Origin: Pseudovibrio flavus
Lineage (GTDB): Bacteria > Pseudomonadota > Alphaproteobacteria > Rhizobiales > Stappiaceae
Reading direction: 5' to 3'
DNA length: 64,000 nucleotides
Assembly: GCF_009711345.1 (NCBI RefSeq)
Contig: NZ_SMMA01000058.1
Coordinates: 110,000 to 173,999, forward strand
Each line of letters opens with the position of its first letter. Position 1 is the stretch's first letter. A program made the position numbers and the translations under genes. The notes beneath the pieces were generated by a model, which had not been told where the DNA came from, made no database searches, and saw nothing but the letters and a program-made list of their open reading frames with translations. Of this stretch, positions 26,139-36,572 are shown in pieces.

Positions 26139-28775
26139 ATGCGTTCAGAAACCGCTGTACCAGTCAAACTTTCAGAATACACCCCAACGCCTTATGCGAT
26201 CAAAACGGTTGATCTGGACTTTAATCTGGCACCGGACAATACGATAGTTGTTGCCCGCAGCGCGATTGAACCAAGAGAAGGGACGAGCGCAGGCACGCCT
26301 CTTGTTTTAAATGGTGACGAGCTGACCTTTGTTTCTGCCAGCGTAAATGGTGAGGCTCTGGGCGAAGAGGCTTACGCAATTGGCGAGACTACCTTCACGC
26401 TAAAGACCCCGCCTGCCGAGCCGTTCACACTGGAGATCACCACCAAGCTGAGCCCTCAGGCCAACACAAAGCTGATGGGGCTTTATCGCTCAAGCGGGAA
26501 CTACTGTACCCAGTGTGAAGCAGAAGGCTTCCGCCGCATTACCTATTTCTATGATCGCCCTGATGTGCTCGCCGTTTACACAACGCGTATCGAAGCCAAC
26601 AAGCTGGATTGCCCTGTGCTGCTCGGCAACGGTAATCCGGTAGAGAGCGGCGATGTCGAAGGCACCGACAACCATTACGCTGTTTGGCATGATCCGCACC
26701 CAAAACCAGCTTACCTCTTTGCTCTTGTGGCCGGTAACCTTGGCTCTATCAGCGAGAAATACACCACCGCTTCCGGTAAGCCTGTTGATCTGAACATCTA
26801 CGTTGAGCATGGCAATGAAGACCGCGCAGACTGGGCTATGGATAGCCTGATCCGTTCCATGCGCTGGGACGAGAAGGTCTTTGGCCGCGAGTATGACCTT
26901 GATGTCTTCAACATCGTTGCAGTTTCAGACTTCAACATGGGCGCGATGGAGAACAAGGGCCTCAACATCTTCAACGACAAGTACATCCTTGCCGACCCGG
27001 ATACCGCGACCGACGCGGACTACGAGGGTATCGAGACAGTTGTAGCCCACGAGTACTTCCACAACTGGACAGGTAACCGCATCACCTGCCGCGACTGGTT
27101 CCAGCTATGCCTGAAAGAGGGCCTGACCGTATTCCGCGATCACGAGTTCTCCTCTGACGAGCGTTCTCGTCCGGTGAAGCGTATTGCTGACGTTCGCGTT
27201 CTCAAGAGCCACCAGTTCCCTGAGGATGCTGGCCCGCTCGCGCACCCTGTTCGCCCTGACGTCTATAAGGAAATCAGCAACTTCTACACCGCAACGGTTT
27301 ATGAGAAAGGCTCCGAGCTTGTGAGCATGATCAAGACCATTTTGGGTGAAGACGGTTTCCGCAAAGGGATGGATCTCTACTTTGACCGTCACGATGGCGA
27401 TGCGGCAACGATTGAGGACTTCATCAAGAGCTTTGAAGATGCGACCGGTGAGGACCTCAGCCAGTTCGCTCTTTGGTATTCCCAGTCAGGCACACCGGAA
27501 CTGACAGTGGCGACCCACTATGATGATGCTGCGCAGACTTTCACTATGGAAGTAAGCCAGAAAACTCGCCCTACCCCAAATCAGGATAGCAAGAAGCCAT
27601 TTGTTATTCCTGTACGCTTCGGCTTGGTTGGATCGGATGGCTCTGATCTTGCCTACGCAAAGGTGGAAGGCGCAGAGGTGCGCGGCAACGTCTTGTTGAT
27701 CAAGGAAGACGCTCAGACTATCGTGTTCCATGGCGTTAGTGAAAAACCGGTTGCGTCCTTGCTGCGTGAGTTTTCTGCTCCAGTTACGCTTAAAAGCGAT
27801 GTGACGCTTGATGAGCAGCTGTTCCTCATGGGCAGCGACAGCGATCCATTCAATCGCTGGCAAGCCGCCCAAACCGTCGCCACACACATGCTCATCCAGA
27901 TGAGCGAAGGCAGTGAACCTGAAGGAACAAGCCGTTTTATTGCTGCGATTGGCAAGATTGCAGAAGACGATGCTCTTGATATGGCTTTCCGCGCCCTGTG
28001 CCTGCAGCTACCGACAGAGGGTGATATTGCGCGAGAACTGGGAAGCAATGTTGATCCCGAAGCGATTTACAAAGCCCGCCGGACGCTACGCCAGAAGATT
28101 GCAGAGACGCTCTTCGATAGGTTCCAGTCTCTTTATGCCCGCGTAGAACCTGCCAAACCATTTAGCCCTGATGCAGCATCAGCAGGTGCGCGTGCCCTGC
28201 GCAACAGCCTGCTGGGCTATTTGGCTGCCAGCGGAAAAGCCGACGGGGCACAGATCGCCCGCGACCATTTTGAAAGTGCCGACAACATGAGCGACCGCAT
28301 CGCGGCCCTCAACTGTCTGGTCCACGAGCGTATCGACGGTTATCAACAGGCACTGGTTGCATTCTGCGATCGCCATCAGAAGACGCCTCTGGCAATCGAT
28401 AAGTGGTTTGTCGTGCAAGCAACTGACACCTCCAGCGACACGTTGGAGCGGGTGAAAGAGCTGACGAACCACCCTGCCTTCTCCTGGAGCAACCCGAACA
28501 GGGTACGCTCATTGGTGGGCGCATTCGTGGCTGGCAACCAACGGTGCTTTAATGCCGCTGATGGTTCTGGTTATAATTACCTATCGGAAATTACCCTTAA
28601 AATAGATAGGGCTAACCCGCAGCTCGCCGCTCGCATGCTCAATGCATTCCGCTCATGGCGTGCGCTAGAGCCAACAAGACGGGCTCTCGCCGAGGAAGCT
28701 TTAAGGAAAATTTCCGCAGCGGAACAACCACTCTCTCCAGATGTTTCAGATATTACCGAGCGCTGCCTCCAGTAA
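26139..28775 (+). CDS. pepN: Aminopeptidase N
   Basis: An M1-family zinc aminopeptidase of 878 residues that trims N-terminal amino acids from peptides, usually in the cytoplasm. The exopeptidase motif GAMENKGLN and the zinc motif HEYFHNWTGNR are followed by the third ligand Glu in LKEGLTVF. The downstream catalytic Tyr region is present (FYTATVYEKGSELVSMI), as are the C-terminal DUF3458-type domains. Length fits the E. coli-type PepN. The start at 26139 is fixed by GGAGA eight bases upstream; an in-frame TTG/GTA stretch further up is not coding-like. A likely terminator follows before pleC. Confidence 0.96.
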   Translation: MRSETAVPVKLSEYTPTPYAIKTVDLDFNLAPDNTIVVARSAIEPREGTSAGTPLVLNGDELTFVSASVNGEALGEEAYAIGETTFTLKTPPAEPFTLEITTKLSPQANTKLMGLYRSSGNYCTQCEAEGFRRITYFYDRPDVLAVYTTRIEANKLDCPVLLGNGNPVESGDVEGTDNHYAVWHDPHPKPAYLFALVAGNLGSISEKYTTASGKPVDLNIYVEHGNEDRADWAMDSLIRSMRWDEKVFGREYDLDVFNIVAVSDFNMGAMENKGLNIFNDKYILADPDTATDADYEGIETVVAHEYFHNWTGNRITCRDWFQLCLKEGLTVFRDHEFSSDERSRPVKRIADVRVLKSHQFPEDAGPLAHPVRPDVYKEISNFYTATVYEKGSELVSMIKTILGEDGFRKGMDLYFDRHDGDAATIEDFIKSFEDATGEDLSQFALWYSQSGTPELTVATHYDDAAQTFTMEVSQKTRPTPNQDSKKPFVIPVRFGLVGSDGSDLAYAKVEGAEVRGNVLLIKEDAQTIVFHGVSEKPVASLLREFSAPVTLKSDVTLDEQLFLMGSDSDPFNRWQAAQTVATHMLIQMSEGSEPEGTSRFIAAIGKIAEDDALDMAFRALCLQLPTEGDIARELGSNVDPEAIYKARRTLRQKIAETLFDRFQSLYARVEPAKPFSPDAASAGARALRNSLLGYLAASGKADGAQIARDHFESADNMSDRIAALNCLVHERIDGYQQALVAFCDRHQKTPLAIDKWFVVQATDTSSDTLERVKELTNHPAFSWSNPNRVRSLVGAFVAGNQRCFNAADGSGYNYLSEITLKIDRANPQLAARMLNAFRSWRALEPTRRALAEEALRKISAAEQPLSPDVSDITERCLQ

Positions 28776-28806
28776 TTAGAAACATAATAAATTTGCTAAT
28801 GGATTC

Positions 28807-28843
28807 AACGGCGGATCTAAACTTCGCCGTTAACCATTTTTTT
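28807..28843 (+). terminator. Probable intrinsic terminator of pepN
   Basis: A 7-bp stem AACGGCG/CGCCGTT (28807-28813 and 28825-28831), an 11-base loop, then five bases and a run of seven T. It lies 30 bases after the pepN stop. The gap before the T run makes it weaker than a canonical terminator. Confidence 0.5.
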
Positions 28844-28863
28844 GCCACAACCCTCTGGACAAG

Positions 28864-31317
28864 ATGATTCGGATGGATTCAAATGAAGGTGATTCGGGCG
28901 ACAAATTACGCTCGGACAATGCGGCAAATTTCGAAACATTTTCGGGGACAGACATGGCACGGGCCTTTTCTGAAGGTGCGGGCGCGCGACGATTCACACG
29001 CTCTTCCAAGCGTGTATCGGGCGCCGAAGCATTGACCGGACACATCCGTCTACTTGCGCAGCCTGCGTATCAGCGCTTGCTAACGACAGAGCCTTTACTG
29101 CGTAAGGCCATACCCATTTTGTGTTTTGTGTTCATTGCATGCCTTGCGGTGTTCCGCTCGCTGGAGCTTAGCTACAGCTACGAGCGCATCGGCCAGAAGG
29201 CACAGGATGATCTGACCCTAATTGCGACAGCCCTCACCGCTCAGCTAGATAAGCACGAAGCTAAGCTGCCGGAGGTTGGCTATCATACTGCTCTGCAGGC
29301 TGCGCTTTCCGAAAGCCTACCACCACGTGCGACTAGCCAGTCCCGCCAGATCGTAGTGACTGACCCGAACGGCAAGATTGTTGCCAGCGCGCCAACCAAC
29401 CCGAACATCGAAGGCCTTTCGATCACCAGCTTGGTGGGCAACACCCAGCCGATGACGTTCTTTGGCAAACGCGCCGGTGTACTTAACATCAACGAGGGCA
29501 CCACAAACGCTTCTCTTGCCACGATCCATCACCTCAATGGCCGCCTTGGCATGGTGGGCATCATTCAGCCGGAAGATGCTGTTTATGCAGCATGGCGTGC
29601 GCAAGTATCATCCAACGTGACCATCTTTATTGGTATCTCCGTTGTTCTCTTGGTGCTGATCTACGCTTTCTTTGCCCAAGCAACCCGCGCGGAACAAGCA
29701 GATGATATCTACGCTGCGACCCGCACCCGTATTGATGCCGCGCTAAATCGTGGTCGCTGCGGTCTGTTCGACTGGGACCTTTCCCGTGGCCGTATCTTCT
29801 GGTCTGCGTCCCTCTTTGAGATGCTGGGCATGAAGGCGCGAAACGACATCATCGGTTTTTCCGAGATTTCTTCGCTGACCCACCCAGATGACATCAACCT
29901 CTATGAGCTTGCCGAAAAGCTGCTTTCTACAGGTGAGACGACCGTCGACCAGCAGTTTAGAATGCGCCATACCGACGGTTCATGGGTCTGGCTTCGTGCC
30001 CGCGCTGAAGTGCAGTTCGATGAAGGCACCAACGAGCCACACCTGATCGGCATTTGCATCGACGTCACAGAGCAGAAGCAGCTGGCGGAAAAGAGCCGCA
30101 CAGCAGACCTTCGCCTTCGCGATGCAATCGAGACTATCTCCGAAGCGTTCGTTCTCTGGGACTCTGAGAATCGTCTGGTGATGTGCAACACCAACTATCG
30201 CCGGCTGCACACGCTTCCAGATCACGTCGTGCAGGTTGGCACCCCTTACACCACCGTTATGGCCGCAGCACGCCAGACCATCATCAAGACAACGACTATT
30301 GGCAATGAAGGTGATGACGAGCAGCAAGGCTATGAGGCCGAGCTGGAAGATGGTAGCTGGCTGCAGATTTCCGAGCGCCGGACCAAGGATGGCGGCTTCG
30401 TATCCGTGGGCACAGACATCACTACCTTGAAGCTCCACGAAGGCCAGCTTCTGGAAAGTGAAAAGCGCTTGATGGCAACCGTTGCCGACCTGCGGCAGTC
30501 ACGCCAGAAGCTGGAAATGCAGGCGCAGCAGCTTGTAGAGCTTGCAGAGAAGTACGCAGAAGAAAAGACCCGCGCGGAAGATGCAAACCAAGCGAAGTCC
30601 GAGTTCCTTGCAAACATCTCTCACGAGCTTCGTACGCCGCTTAATGCGATCATCGGTTTCTCAGAGATCATGAACGAGGGCATGTTCGGCGACCTTGGTT
30701 CTGACAAGTACAAAGAATATTGCCACGACATCCATAGCAGCGGCACCTATCTTCTCAACGTGATCAATGACATTCTCGATATGTCCAAGATCGAAGCTGG
30801 TCGTCTTGAGCTTGCTGTTGAAACTGTCGAGATGGACAAGCTCGTCGCTGATGCAAGCCGTATTATTTCCGCCAACGCTGCAGAGAAGAACATCAGCATC
30901 TCCATTGATGCGGTTCCTGCAATCGCTGTTGATGCAGACCGCCGCGCCGTTAAACAGGTACTACTGAACCTGTTGGCAAACGCTGTGAAGTTTACGCCAG
31001 ACCACGGCAAGGTATGGGTGAAGGGCCAGCGCAAAGGCACGAATATCGAGCTTACGATTGCAGATAACGGCATCGGCATTTCCAAGAAGGATATCGACCG
31101 TCTTGCCAAGCCATTCGTACAGGTAGAAAACCAGTTTACGAAGACCCACAAGGGTTCCGGCCTTGGTCTTGCCATTGCCCGCTCGTTGAGTGAACTGCAC
31201 GGCGGTAAGATGGATTTGAAGTCGGAAGTTGGCAAAGGTACACAGGTGACGATCACCCTGCCTCTAAAGGCTGCAAAAGGCGCCCGCTATACAGCACCAA
31301 CCCGCCTTGCAAGCTAA
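28864..31317 (+). CDS. pleC: PleC-type sensor histidine kinase with PAS domains
   Basis: An 817-residue membrane kinase of the PleC/DivJ/PdhS group, which in alphaproteobacteria controls DivK and thereby CtrA and cell-cycle asymmetry. Two membrane helices (about 77-97 and 243-265) enclose a periplasmic domain, followed by two PAS regions (about 290-400 and 420-525). The DHp helix is SEFLANISHELRTPLNAIIGFSEIM with phospho-acceptor His587, and the ATPase domain has NLLANAVKFTP, DNGIGI and GSGLGLAIARSL. The MFGDLGSDKYKEYCHDIH stretch after the H-box is characteristic of PleC/DivJ kinases. Position between pepN and glnE also matches other Hyphomicrobiales. Exact paralogue assignment within the group is less certain. 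Confidence 0.85.
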   Translation: MIRMDSNEGDSGDKLRSDNAANFETFSGTDMARAFSEGAGARRFTRSSKRVSGAEALTGHIRLLAQPAYQRLLTTEPLLRKAIPILCFVFIACLAVFRSLELSYSYERIGQKAQDDLTLIATALTAQLDKHEAKLPEVGYHTALQAALSESLPPRATSQSRQIVVTDPNGKIVASAPTNPNIEGLSITSLVGNTQPMTFFGKRAGVLNINEGTTNASLATIHHLNGRLGMVGIIQPEDAVYAAWRAQVSSNVTIFIGISVVLLVLIYAFFAQATRAEQADDIYAATRTRIDAALNRGRCGLFDWDLSRGRIFWSASLFEMLGMKARNDIIGFSEISSLTHPDDINLYELAEKLLSTGETTVDQQFRMRHTDGSWVWLRARAEVQFDEGTNEPHLIGICIDVTEQKQLAEKSRTADLRLRDAIETISEAFVLWDSENRLVMCNTNYRRLHTLPDHVVQVGTPYTTVMAAARQTIIKTTTIGNEGDDEQQGYEAELEDGSWLQISERRTKDGGFVSVGTDITTLKLHEGQLLESEKRLMATVADLRQSRQKLEMQAQQLVELAEKYAEEKTRAEDANQAKSEFLANISHELRTPLNAIIGFSEIMNEGMFGDLGSDKYKEYCHDIHSSGTYLLNVINDILDMSKIEAGRLELAVETVEMDKLVADASRIISANAAEKNISISIDAVPAIAVDADRRAVKQVLLNLLANAVKFTPDHGKVWVKGQRKGTNIELTIADNGIGISKKDIDRLAKPFVQVENQFTKTHKGSGLGLAIARSLSELHGGKMDLKSEVGKGTQVTITLPLKAAKGARYTAPTRLAS

Positions 31318-31337
31318 ACGACCTAAAACTGACATTT

Positions 31338-31369
31338 AAAAAGCCCGCCTCGTTTGAGGCGGGCTTTTT
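31338..31369. terminator. Bidirectional intrinsic terminator between pleC and glnE
   Basis: A perfect 14-bp inverted repeat (31338-31351 and 31356-31369, core GCCCGCCTC/GAGGCGGGC) with a GTTT loop and A/T runs on both sides. It can end the convergent pleC and glnE transcripts. Confidence 0.92.
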
Positions 31370-31400
31370 CGTTATTCAGACATAATCTGGTCGATGCGTT

Positions 31401-34397
31401 TTAAGCATCCGTCGCGACAGCCTCAACTGGTCCGATCAGATCTTCAAAGACGGCACGAACATCGCTCTGATGGTCTTCCAGACGCTGTACAACACGTGAG
31501 AAGTCAGGCTCACCGCTTGCCGCTATCAATTGATCCAGCAAACCCTTTGGCGCTTCCTCAGGATTGAAGTTTTCACTTAAAGTCAGCTTGAGGATCTGCA
31601 TCAGCGCTTCATAGAGTTGGAGCGCAGGAACCAGCACATCTGTATGACTATGGGAAAGAACACCGGCATCACGGGCTGCGAGTAGCGCTTTTTCAGTTTT
31701 CTGGTTCAGGATAGAGGTGTGCTCATGGCCGTATGCCAGTTGCAGGAACTGCGCCATGAACTCGATATCAACCAAGCCACCCGGGCGCTGTTTGATCTGC
31801 CACGGTGTCTGCGTCGGTTTTTCTTTCTGAATGCGCGCACGCATATCGCGCACATCATCCTTCAGCTTTGCAAGGTCGCGCTTTTCAGTCAGCACACCGG
31901 AAATACCTGCTTCAAGCTCGTGCTTGAATGCATCATCGGTGCAGGCAATAACACGCGCACGTGTCAGAGCCATATGCTCCCAAGTCCACGCCTCGCTCTT
32001 CTGGTAGGAAAGGAACGAAGAAAAGCGTGTCGCAAGTGGGCCGGAGTTACCTGAAGGACGCAGGCGGAAGTCTACCTCGTAAAGAACACCTTCGGCTGTT
32101 GGAGCCGTAAGAGCTGTCACCAAGCGCTGCGTTAGACGAGCGAAGTACTGCGTTGGCGCTATAGGACGGCGACCATCGCTCTGGTAAGCATCCTCCGGCA
32201 CCTCGTAGAGCAGGATCAAATCGAGATCGGAAGCGCAGGTGATTTCCTGCCCGCCCAATTTACCCATTGCCAGAAGCGCAAGCTTGGCTCCCGGCACCTT
32301 GCCGTGCGCTTCTTCCAATTCGCTCTGTACGCAGCCCAGAACCTGTTCCAGAACGCTTTCAGCTAGGAAGGACAAGCACTCGCCCATCTGAAGTGGTGTT
32401 ATAGAGCCAGTTAGCAGACGCAAGCCCAGAAGGAACTGCTGCTCCTGAACGAAGATGCGAGCAACATCCAGCACCTCTTCGTAGTGAAGCGCTTGCGATA
32501 GGGTTGTTTGAAGAGCGGAGTAAATCTCGTTCTGATCGGGCACATCACCAAAGAAAGCCGGCTCAAGTACAGCATCCAGCACATGAACGCGGCGGGAAAC
32601 GATCTCCGCCATGCGTGGAGACACGCCCATAACGGTCACCAGCAAGTTCAACAGGTGCGGGTTGGAGCGCAGAAGGCCAAAGAGCTGGATGCCAGCTGGC
32701 AAGCGAGACAGGAACGCATCAAACGTAAGAAGCGCTTGGTCAGCGTTTTCCGTTTTTGCAAGCGCATCAACGAGCACTGGATGCAGCTCTGTGAGGCGTT
32801 CCCTAGACTTGGCGGTGCGTACAGCCGGATAGCGGCCGTAGTGCCATTGACGAACGATACGGATAGCCTCTGAAGGACGTTTGAACCCGAGGCTAGAAAG
32901 CGTTGCCACTGTTCCTGGATCATCATCATCGCCAGTGAAGACAAGATTGCCGAGCGTACTGGTGAGATCCGGTTCATTTTCGAACAGGCCCGAGTAGTGG
33001 CGCTGCACAATCTGGAACTGCTCTCTAATGGCGTCAGCAAAGTCCTGACGATCTTTGATGCCCATCAGGTGATAGACGCGAGCGAGCGCATCCTCATCAC
33101 TCGGCAAAATGTGGGTCTGCTCATCGTTGATCATCTGGATGCGGTGTTCAACGTTGCGCAGATAGCGGTAAGCGGTTTCCAGCTCCCGCTCTACTTTGCT
33201 GTCGATCCAGTTGTGTTCAACAAGGTCGCGCAGTGTTGCGAGCGTACGGCGGTTCCGTAGAGCAGGATTTCGTCCGCCTGCAATCAACTGCTGGGTTTGA
33301 GCAAAAAACTCGATTTCGCGAATACCGCCACGGCCCAACTTCACGTTATGACCGGCAACCCGAATGCGGGAGAAGCCCTTGTGAGCATGGATCTGACGTT
33401 TGATAGAGTGAACATCTGAGATCGCGGCATAGTCGAGGTATTTGCGCCAAACGAAGGGGCGGATTTCTTTAAGGAACTGCTCGCCCGCTTCAATGTCGCC
33501 TGCGCATGGACGCGCCTTAATCAGCGCCGCACGCTCCCAGTTCTGGCCCATGCTTTCGTAATAGACCAATGCCGCCGGAACAGAGATAGCGAGCGGTGTC
33601 GCGCCCGGGTCTGGTCGCAAGCGAAGGTCAGTGCGGAAAACATAGCCATCGCCGGTGCGCTCGTTCATCAACTTCACAAGGCGGCGGGTAAGGCGCACAA
33701 ATTCGACGGAAACTTCACTTGGGTCCGTTAGCTTGCAGCGATCAGGCTCATAGAAAACGATGAGATCGATATCGGAGGAATAGTTCAGCTCAAACGCGCC
33801 GTACTTACCCATTGCCAGAATGAAGTAACCAGCATCTTTTTCCGGCGCGGTAGGGTCCGTTGCCTTGAACTTGCCGCGGCGCTCCAGATCCTGAAGGCAG
33901 AAGCGAAGACATGCAGTAAGCGCGGCATCAGCAAAGTTGGAGATGGCGCCTGTCACATCTTCCAGCACCCAGTAGCCGCTGATATCAGCAATTGCAGTGG
34001 TGAGCGCCACCTTTTGCTTTGCCTCGCGAAGCCGCGTCATCAATTCGGCTTCGCTCTCTGGAATGTTTGAGAGCACGCCCTCAATGATGTTCTTCAACGC
34101 TTCAGCTGGAGAAGATTCCAAGGCGTCCAGAAGGTACTCGGGGCGTCTGTGGGCGATCTCACGCAGGAAAGGTGAATTCTCGAAAACGCCTTCCAAGAAC
34201 GGCTTCACCTTTGCATCAGCGGCAATGGCGACGTTCCAGCGCTCCAGAACCTCGCGCCGTTCTGCGCGGCTGGCCATATCATCCAGAAAGCTGCTGGCTC
34301 GCTCTGGATTGGTAATGACGGGAAGAATAGCGATGTTATGCAACAGCGGCCCGCAATCAGTGAAAACGTGCGGCGTGTCTACACTCTGCCTATTCAT
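31401..34397 (-). CDS. glnE: Bifunctional glutamine synthetase adenylyltransferase/adenylyl-removing enzyme
   Basis: A 998-residue enzyme that adds or removes AMP on glutamine synthetase in response to PII proteins, setting nitrogen assimilation. Two nucleotidyltransferase domains are visible: the N-terminal one with YSSDIDLIVFYEPD (adenylyl removal) and the C-terminal one with CASDLDLILLYEVPE (adenylylation). Each is followed by its helical GlnD-UR_UTase-like region; KLGRGGIREIEFFAQ and RPGGLVDIEFMAQFLQL are typical. Length and domain order are normal. It lies directly after the two-component pair (14-base gap), so it may be co-transcribed with it. Confidence 0.97.
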   Translation of the reverse strand: MNRQSVDTPHVFTDCGPLLHNIAILPVITNPERASSFLDDMASRAERREVLERWNVAIAADAKVKPFLEGVFENSPFLREIAHRRPEYLLDALESSPAEALKNIIEGVLSNIPESEAELMTRLREAKQKVALTTAIADISGYWVLEDVTGAISNFADAALTACLRFCLQDLERRGKFKATDPTAPEKDAGYFILAMGKYGAFELNYSSDIDLIVFYEPDRCKLTDPSEVSVEFVRLTRRLVKLMNERTGDGYVFRTDLRLRPDPGATPLAISVPAALVYYESMGQNWERAALIKARPCAGDIEAGEQFLKEIRPFVWRKYLDYAAISDVHSIKRQIHAHKGFSRIRVAGHNVKLGRGGIREIEFFAQTQQLIAGGRNPALRNRRTLATLRDLVEHNWIDSKVERELETAYRYLRNVEHRIQMINDEQTHILPSDEDALARVYHLMGIKDRQDFADAIREQFQIVQRHYSGLFENEPDLTSTLGNLVFTGDDDDPGTVATLSSLGFKRPSEAIRIVRQWHYGRYPAVRTAKSRERLTELHPVLVDALAKTENADQALLTFDAFLSRLPAGIQLFGLLRSNPHLLNLLVTVMGVSPRMAEIVSRRVHVLDAVLEPAFFGDVPDQNEIYSALQTTLSQALHYEEVLDVARIFVQEQQFLLGLRLLTGSITPLQMGECLSFLAESVLEQVLGCVQSELEEAHGKVPGAKLALLAMGKLGGQEITCASDLDLILLYEVPEDAYQSDGRRPIAPTQYFARLTQRLVTALTAPTAEGVLYEVDFRLRPSGNSGPLATRFSSFLSYQKSEAWTWEHMALTRARVIACTDDAFKHELEAGISGVLTEKRDLAKLKDDVRDMRARIQKEKPTQTPWQIKQRPGGLVDIEFMAQFLQLAYGHEHTSILNQKTEKALLAARDAGVLSHSHTDVLVPALQLYEALMQILKLTLSENFNPEEAPKGLLDQLIAASGEPDFSRVVQRLEDHQSDVRAVFEDLIGPVEAVATDA

Positions 34398-34411
34398 GCC
34401 CGCTACTCCCT

Positions 34412-35845
34412 CTAGTTGTTATCAGAAGTTCTTGCCACACACCCCGGTAATTTCAAAGTCGCTTTCAATCCGGGCTCCCCGCTTTCCAGTAGAAGCTGTC
34501 CTGAGTGAAGGGAAATCACTGCCTTTACGAGGGAAAGTCCCAACCCTGAGCCCGCTTCGTTTCTACTTTGATCAAGACGAACAAAGCGGTCACATACCCG
34601 CTCGCGATCCTCCGATGGAATACCCTTACCATTATCTTGAACGCTCAAAACGGCAGTATCTCCATCGCGGTAGACCGCAACATCGATCTTCGCCGGTTGG
34701 CTCTCGTCTTCGGGACGACCATACTTCAACGCGTTTTCGATAAGGTTGGCGAGCGCCTGCGAGAGCAGTTCCCGATCCCCTTCAATGTAAACTTCCGGTT
34801 CGATTTTTGCGGTAAAGGCCACCTCGTCCATTTCTGCGACCGGTTCATACAATTCGCAGATATCCTCGGCCACATGAGACAGACTGATACGCTGGTGCTT
34901 GACCCCTGATGAACCCGCTTCCACCCGCGCGATACGCAGCAGGGCGTTGAAGGTGTTTATTAGCTCGTCGGTCTCCACCAGCGTCTCTTCAAGAGCATGG
35001 CGGTTTTCTTCCTCTGTTCCCTTCTGACGAAGGGCAGCCTCAACCCTGCCCCGCATGCGCGTAAGAGGTGTTTTAAGGTCATGGGCAATGTTGTCGGAGA
35101 CCTCTTTAAGTCCGCGCATAAGCTCTTCAATACGGTCGAGCATATTGTTGAGGTTGATCGCCAGTCGGTCGAACTCATCGCCAGTGCCGGTCACTTTGAG
35201 ACGGTCTGACAAATCACCATGCATGAGCTTCTGGCTTGTCATGCTGATGTCATCAATACGCTTCAACACGCGGCGGTTCACGAAGAACCAAGTTACAGCA
35301 GCAACGACTATCATCACGATCAGCCACCATCGCAGCGCTTGTCCTAGCAGCTCATGCAGGTGGGTTTGCTCTTCCAGATCACGGCCAACGAGTAGGCGGA
35401 AATTGCCCGGCAACTCAAAGATACGAACGGCAGCGCTATACTCTTTCTTGCGGTCTTTTTCACTGGCATCGCGGGCTGCTATGCGCTTGTAATGAACGAA
35501 CTGGATGCCACCATCAGCTTCTGCCAGAAACTTTGTCGGCAGGTGGGATATGTTGCCTGTGATGTAGTTTCCGGCAAAGTCAACAAGCAGATAAAGGTTG
35601 GCATCGGGCCTGCGCACCCTATCCTCGATGGACTGCACAAGGCCGTTTATACCGGTAAGAGCATAGCGCTCAGACAAGCCTTTAGTCTCTGCATCAACCG
35701 TCTGTATGACCTGCTGGCTCATTAAGGCATTTGTGTTTTGTGAGATAAACACAAACAGAAACACAGAGAGTGCTGTGAACGAGCAAATGTAGATGAGCGC
35801 CAGCCGAAATACGGTGGTGCGTAGAAGTCTAGTGAGCGCTGTCAC
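34412..35845 (-). CDS. Sensor histidine kinase (HAMP, EnvZ/BasS-like)
   Basis: A 477-residue membrane kinase. Two helices (near residues 17-37 and 160-180) flank a periplasmic domain; then come HAMP (HGDLSDRLKVTGTGDEFDRL), the H-box NIAHDLKTPLTRMRGR and the ATPase boxes NLIENALKYG, DNGKGIP and GSGLGLSLVKAV. It presumably phosphorylates the response regulator encoded upstream. The start is taken as GTG 35845, 17 bases inside the regulator gene; the open frame continues to 35914 but that part overlaps regulator codons. Similar pairs sit between degP and glnE in rhizobia. The signal is unknown. Confidence 0.9.
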   Translation of the reverse strand: MTALTRLLRTTVFRLALIYICSFTALSVFLFVFISQNTNALMSQQVIQTVDAETKGLSERYALTGINGLVQSIEDRVRRPDANLYLLVDFAGNYITGNISHLPTKFLAEADGGIQFVHYKRIAARDASEKDRKKEYSAAVRIFELPGNFRLLVGRDLEEQTHLHELLGQALRWWLIVMIVVAAVTWFFVNRRVLKRIDDISMTSQKLMHGDLSDRLKVTGTGDEFDRLAINLNNMLDRIEELMRGLKEVSDNIAHDLKTPLTRMRGRVEAALRQKGTEEENRHALEETLVETDELINTFNALLRIARVEAGSSGVKHQRISLSHVAEDICELYEPVAEMDEVAFTAKIEPEVYIEGDRELLSQALANLIENALKYGRPEDESQPAKIDVAVYRDGDTAVLSVQDNGKGIPSEDRERVCDRFVRLDQSRNEAGSGLGLSLVKAVISLHSGQLLLESGEPGLKATLKLPGCVARTSDNN

Positions 35846-36509
35846 GGATCGTATACCCTGCCCCGCGGATGGTTTGTAGAAGCTGGGTTTCAAACCCCTT
35901 ATCGATCTTCGCACGCAACCTGGAAATATGTACGTCGATCACATTGGTCTGCGGATCGAAGTGATAGTCCCAAACGTTCTCCAGCAGCATCGTACGGGTT
36001 ACGACCTGCCCAGCATTACGCATCAAATACTCAAGCAAGCGAAACTCGCGAGGCTGCAGCACGATCTCCTGCCCTGCCCGTGTAACTGTGTGGGCCAGAC
36101 GGTCCAGCTCCAAGTCACCGACACGAAGGTGGGTTTCAACCGCGTTTGGCGCTTTGCGCCTTCCAAGAGCTTCAACGCGTGCTAGCAGCTCTGAAAACGC
36201 GTAGGGCTTGGACAAATAGTCATCACCACCCGCACGCAGGCCGGTTACACGATCATCGACTTGGGAAAGCGCGGAGAGGATTAGTACAGGCGTGTGGTTA
36301 CCGGTAGCGCGAAGTTCTTCAATAACAGAAAGACCGTCACGCTTTGGCAGCATGCGGTCGATTACCATTACGTCCCATTCCTGAGAAATTGCCATATCAA
36401 GGCCCGCTTCCCCATCACCTGCAACATCGGCCGTATGACCCGCCTCGTTCAGGGCTTTGAGAAGATATTGAGCGGCCTCCAGATCATCTTCGATCACAAG
36501 GATTTTCAT
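35829..36509 (-). CDS. OmpR-family response regulator
   Basis: A 226-residue transcription regulator. The receiver domain has the acidic pocket EDD (7-9), phospho-acceptor Asp51 in VMVIDRMLPK and Lys in YLSKPY. The C-terminal winged helix contains LQPREFRLLEYLMRNAGQVVTRTMLLENVWDYHFDPQTNVIDVHISRLRAKID, cut here as the usual OmpR recognition region. AAGGAA lies 6 bases before the ATG. It is paired with the overlapping kinase gene and follows degP after a 286-base region with two hairpins. It may control an envelope-stress or metal response, judging from the degP neighbour, but that is inference. Confidence 0.94.
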   Translation of the reverse strand: MKILVIEDDLEAAQYLLKALNEAGHTADVAGDGEAGLDMAISQEWDVMVIDRMLPKRDGLSVIEELRATGNHTPVLILSALSQVDDRVTGLRAGGDDYLSKPYAFSELLARVEALGRRKAPNAVETHLRVGDLELDRLAHTVTRAGQEIVLQPREFRLLEYLMRNAGQVVTRTMLLENVWDYHFDPQTNVIDVHISRLRAKIDKGFETQLLQTIRGAGYTIRDSAH

Positions 36510-36572
36510 GGAAATTTCCTTTTATGGCTTCCTAACGGAATTCAAATTTACAGCAGGATAGGAAACAGATGG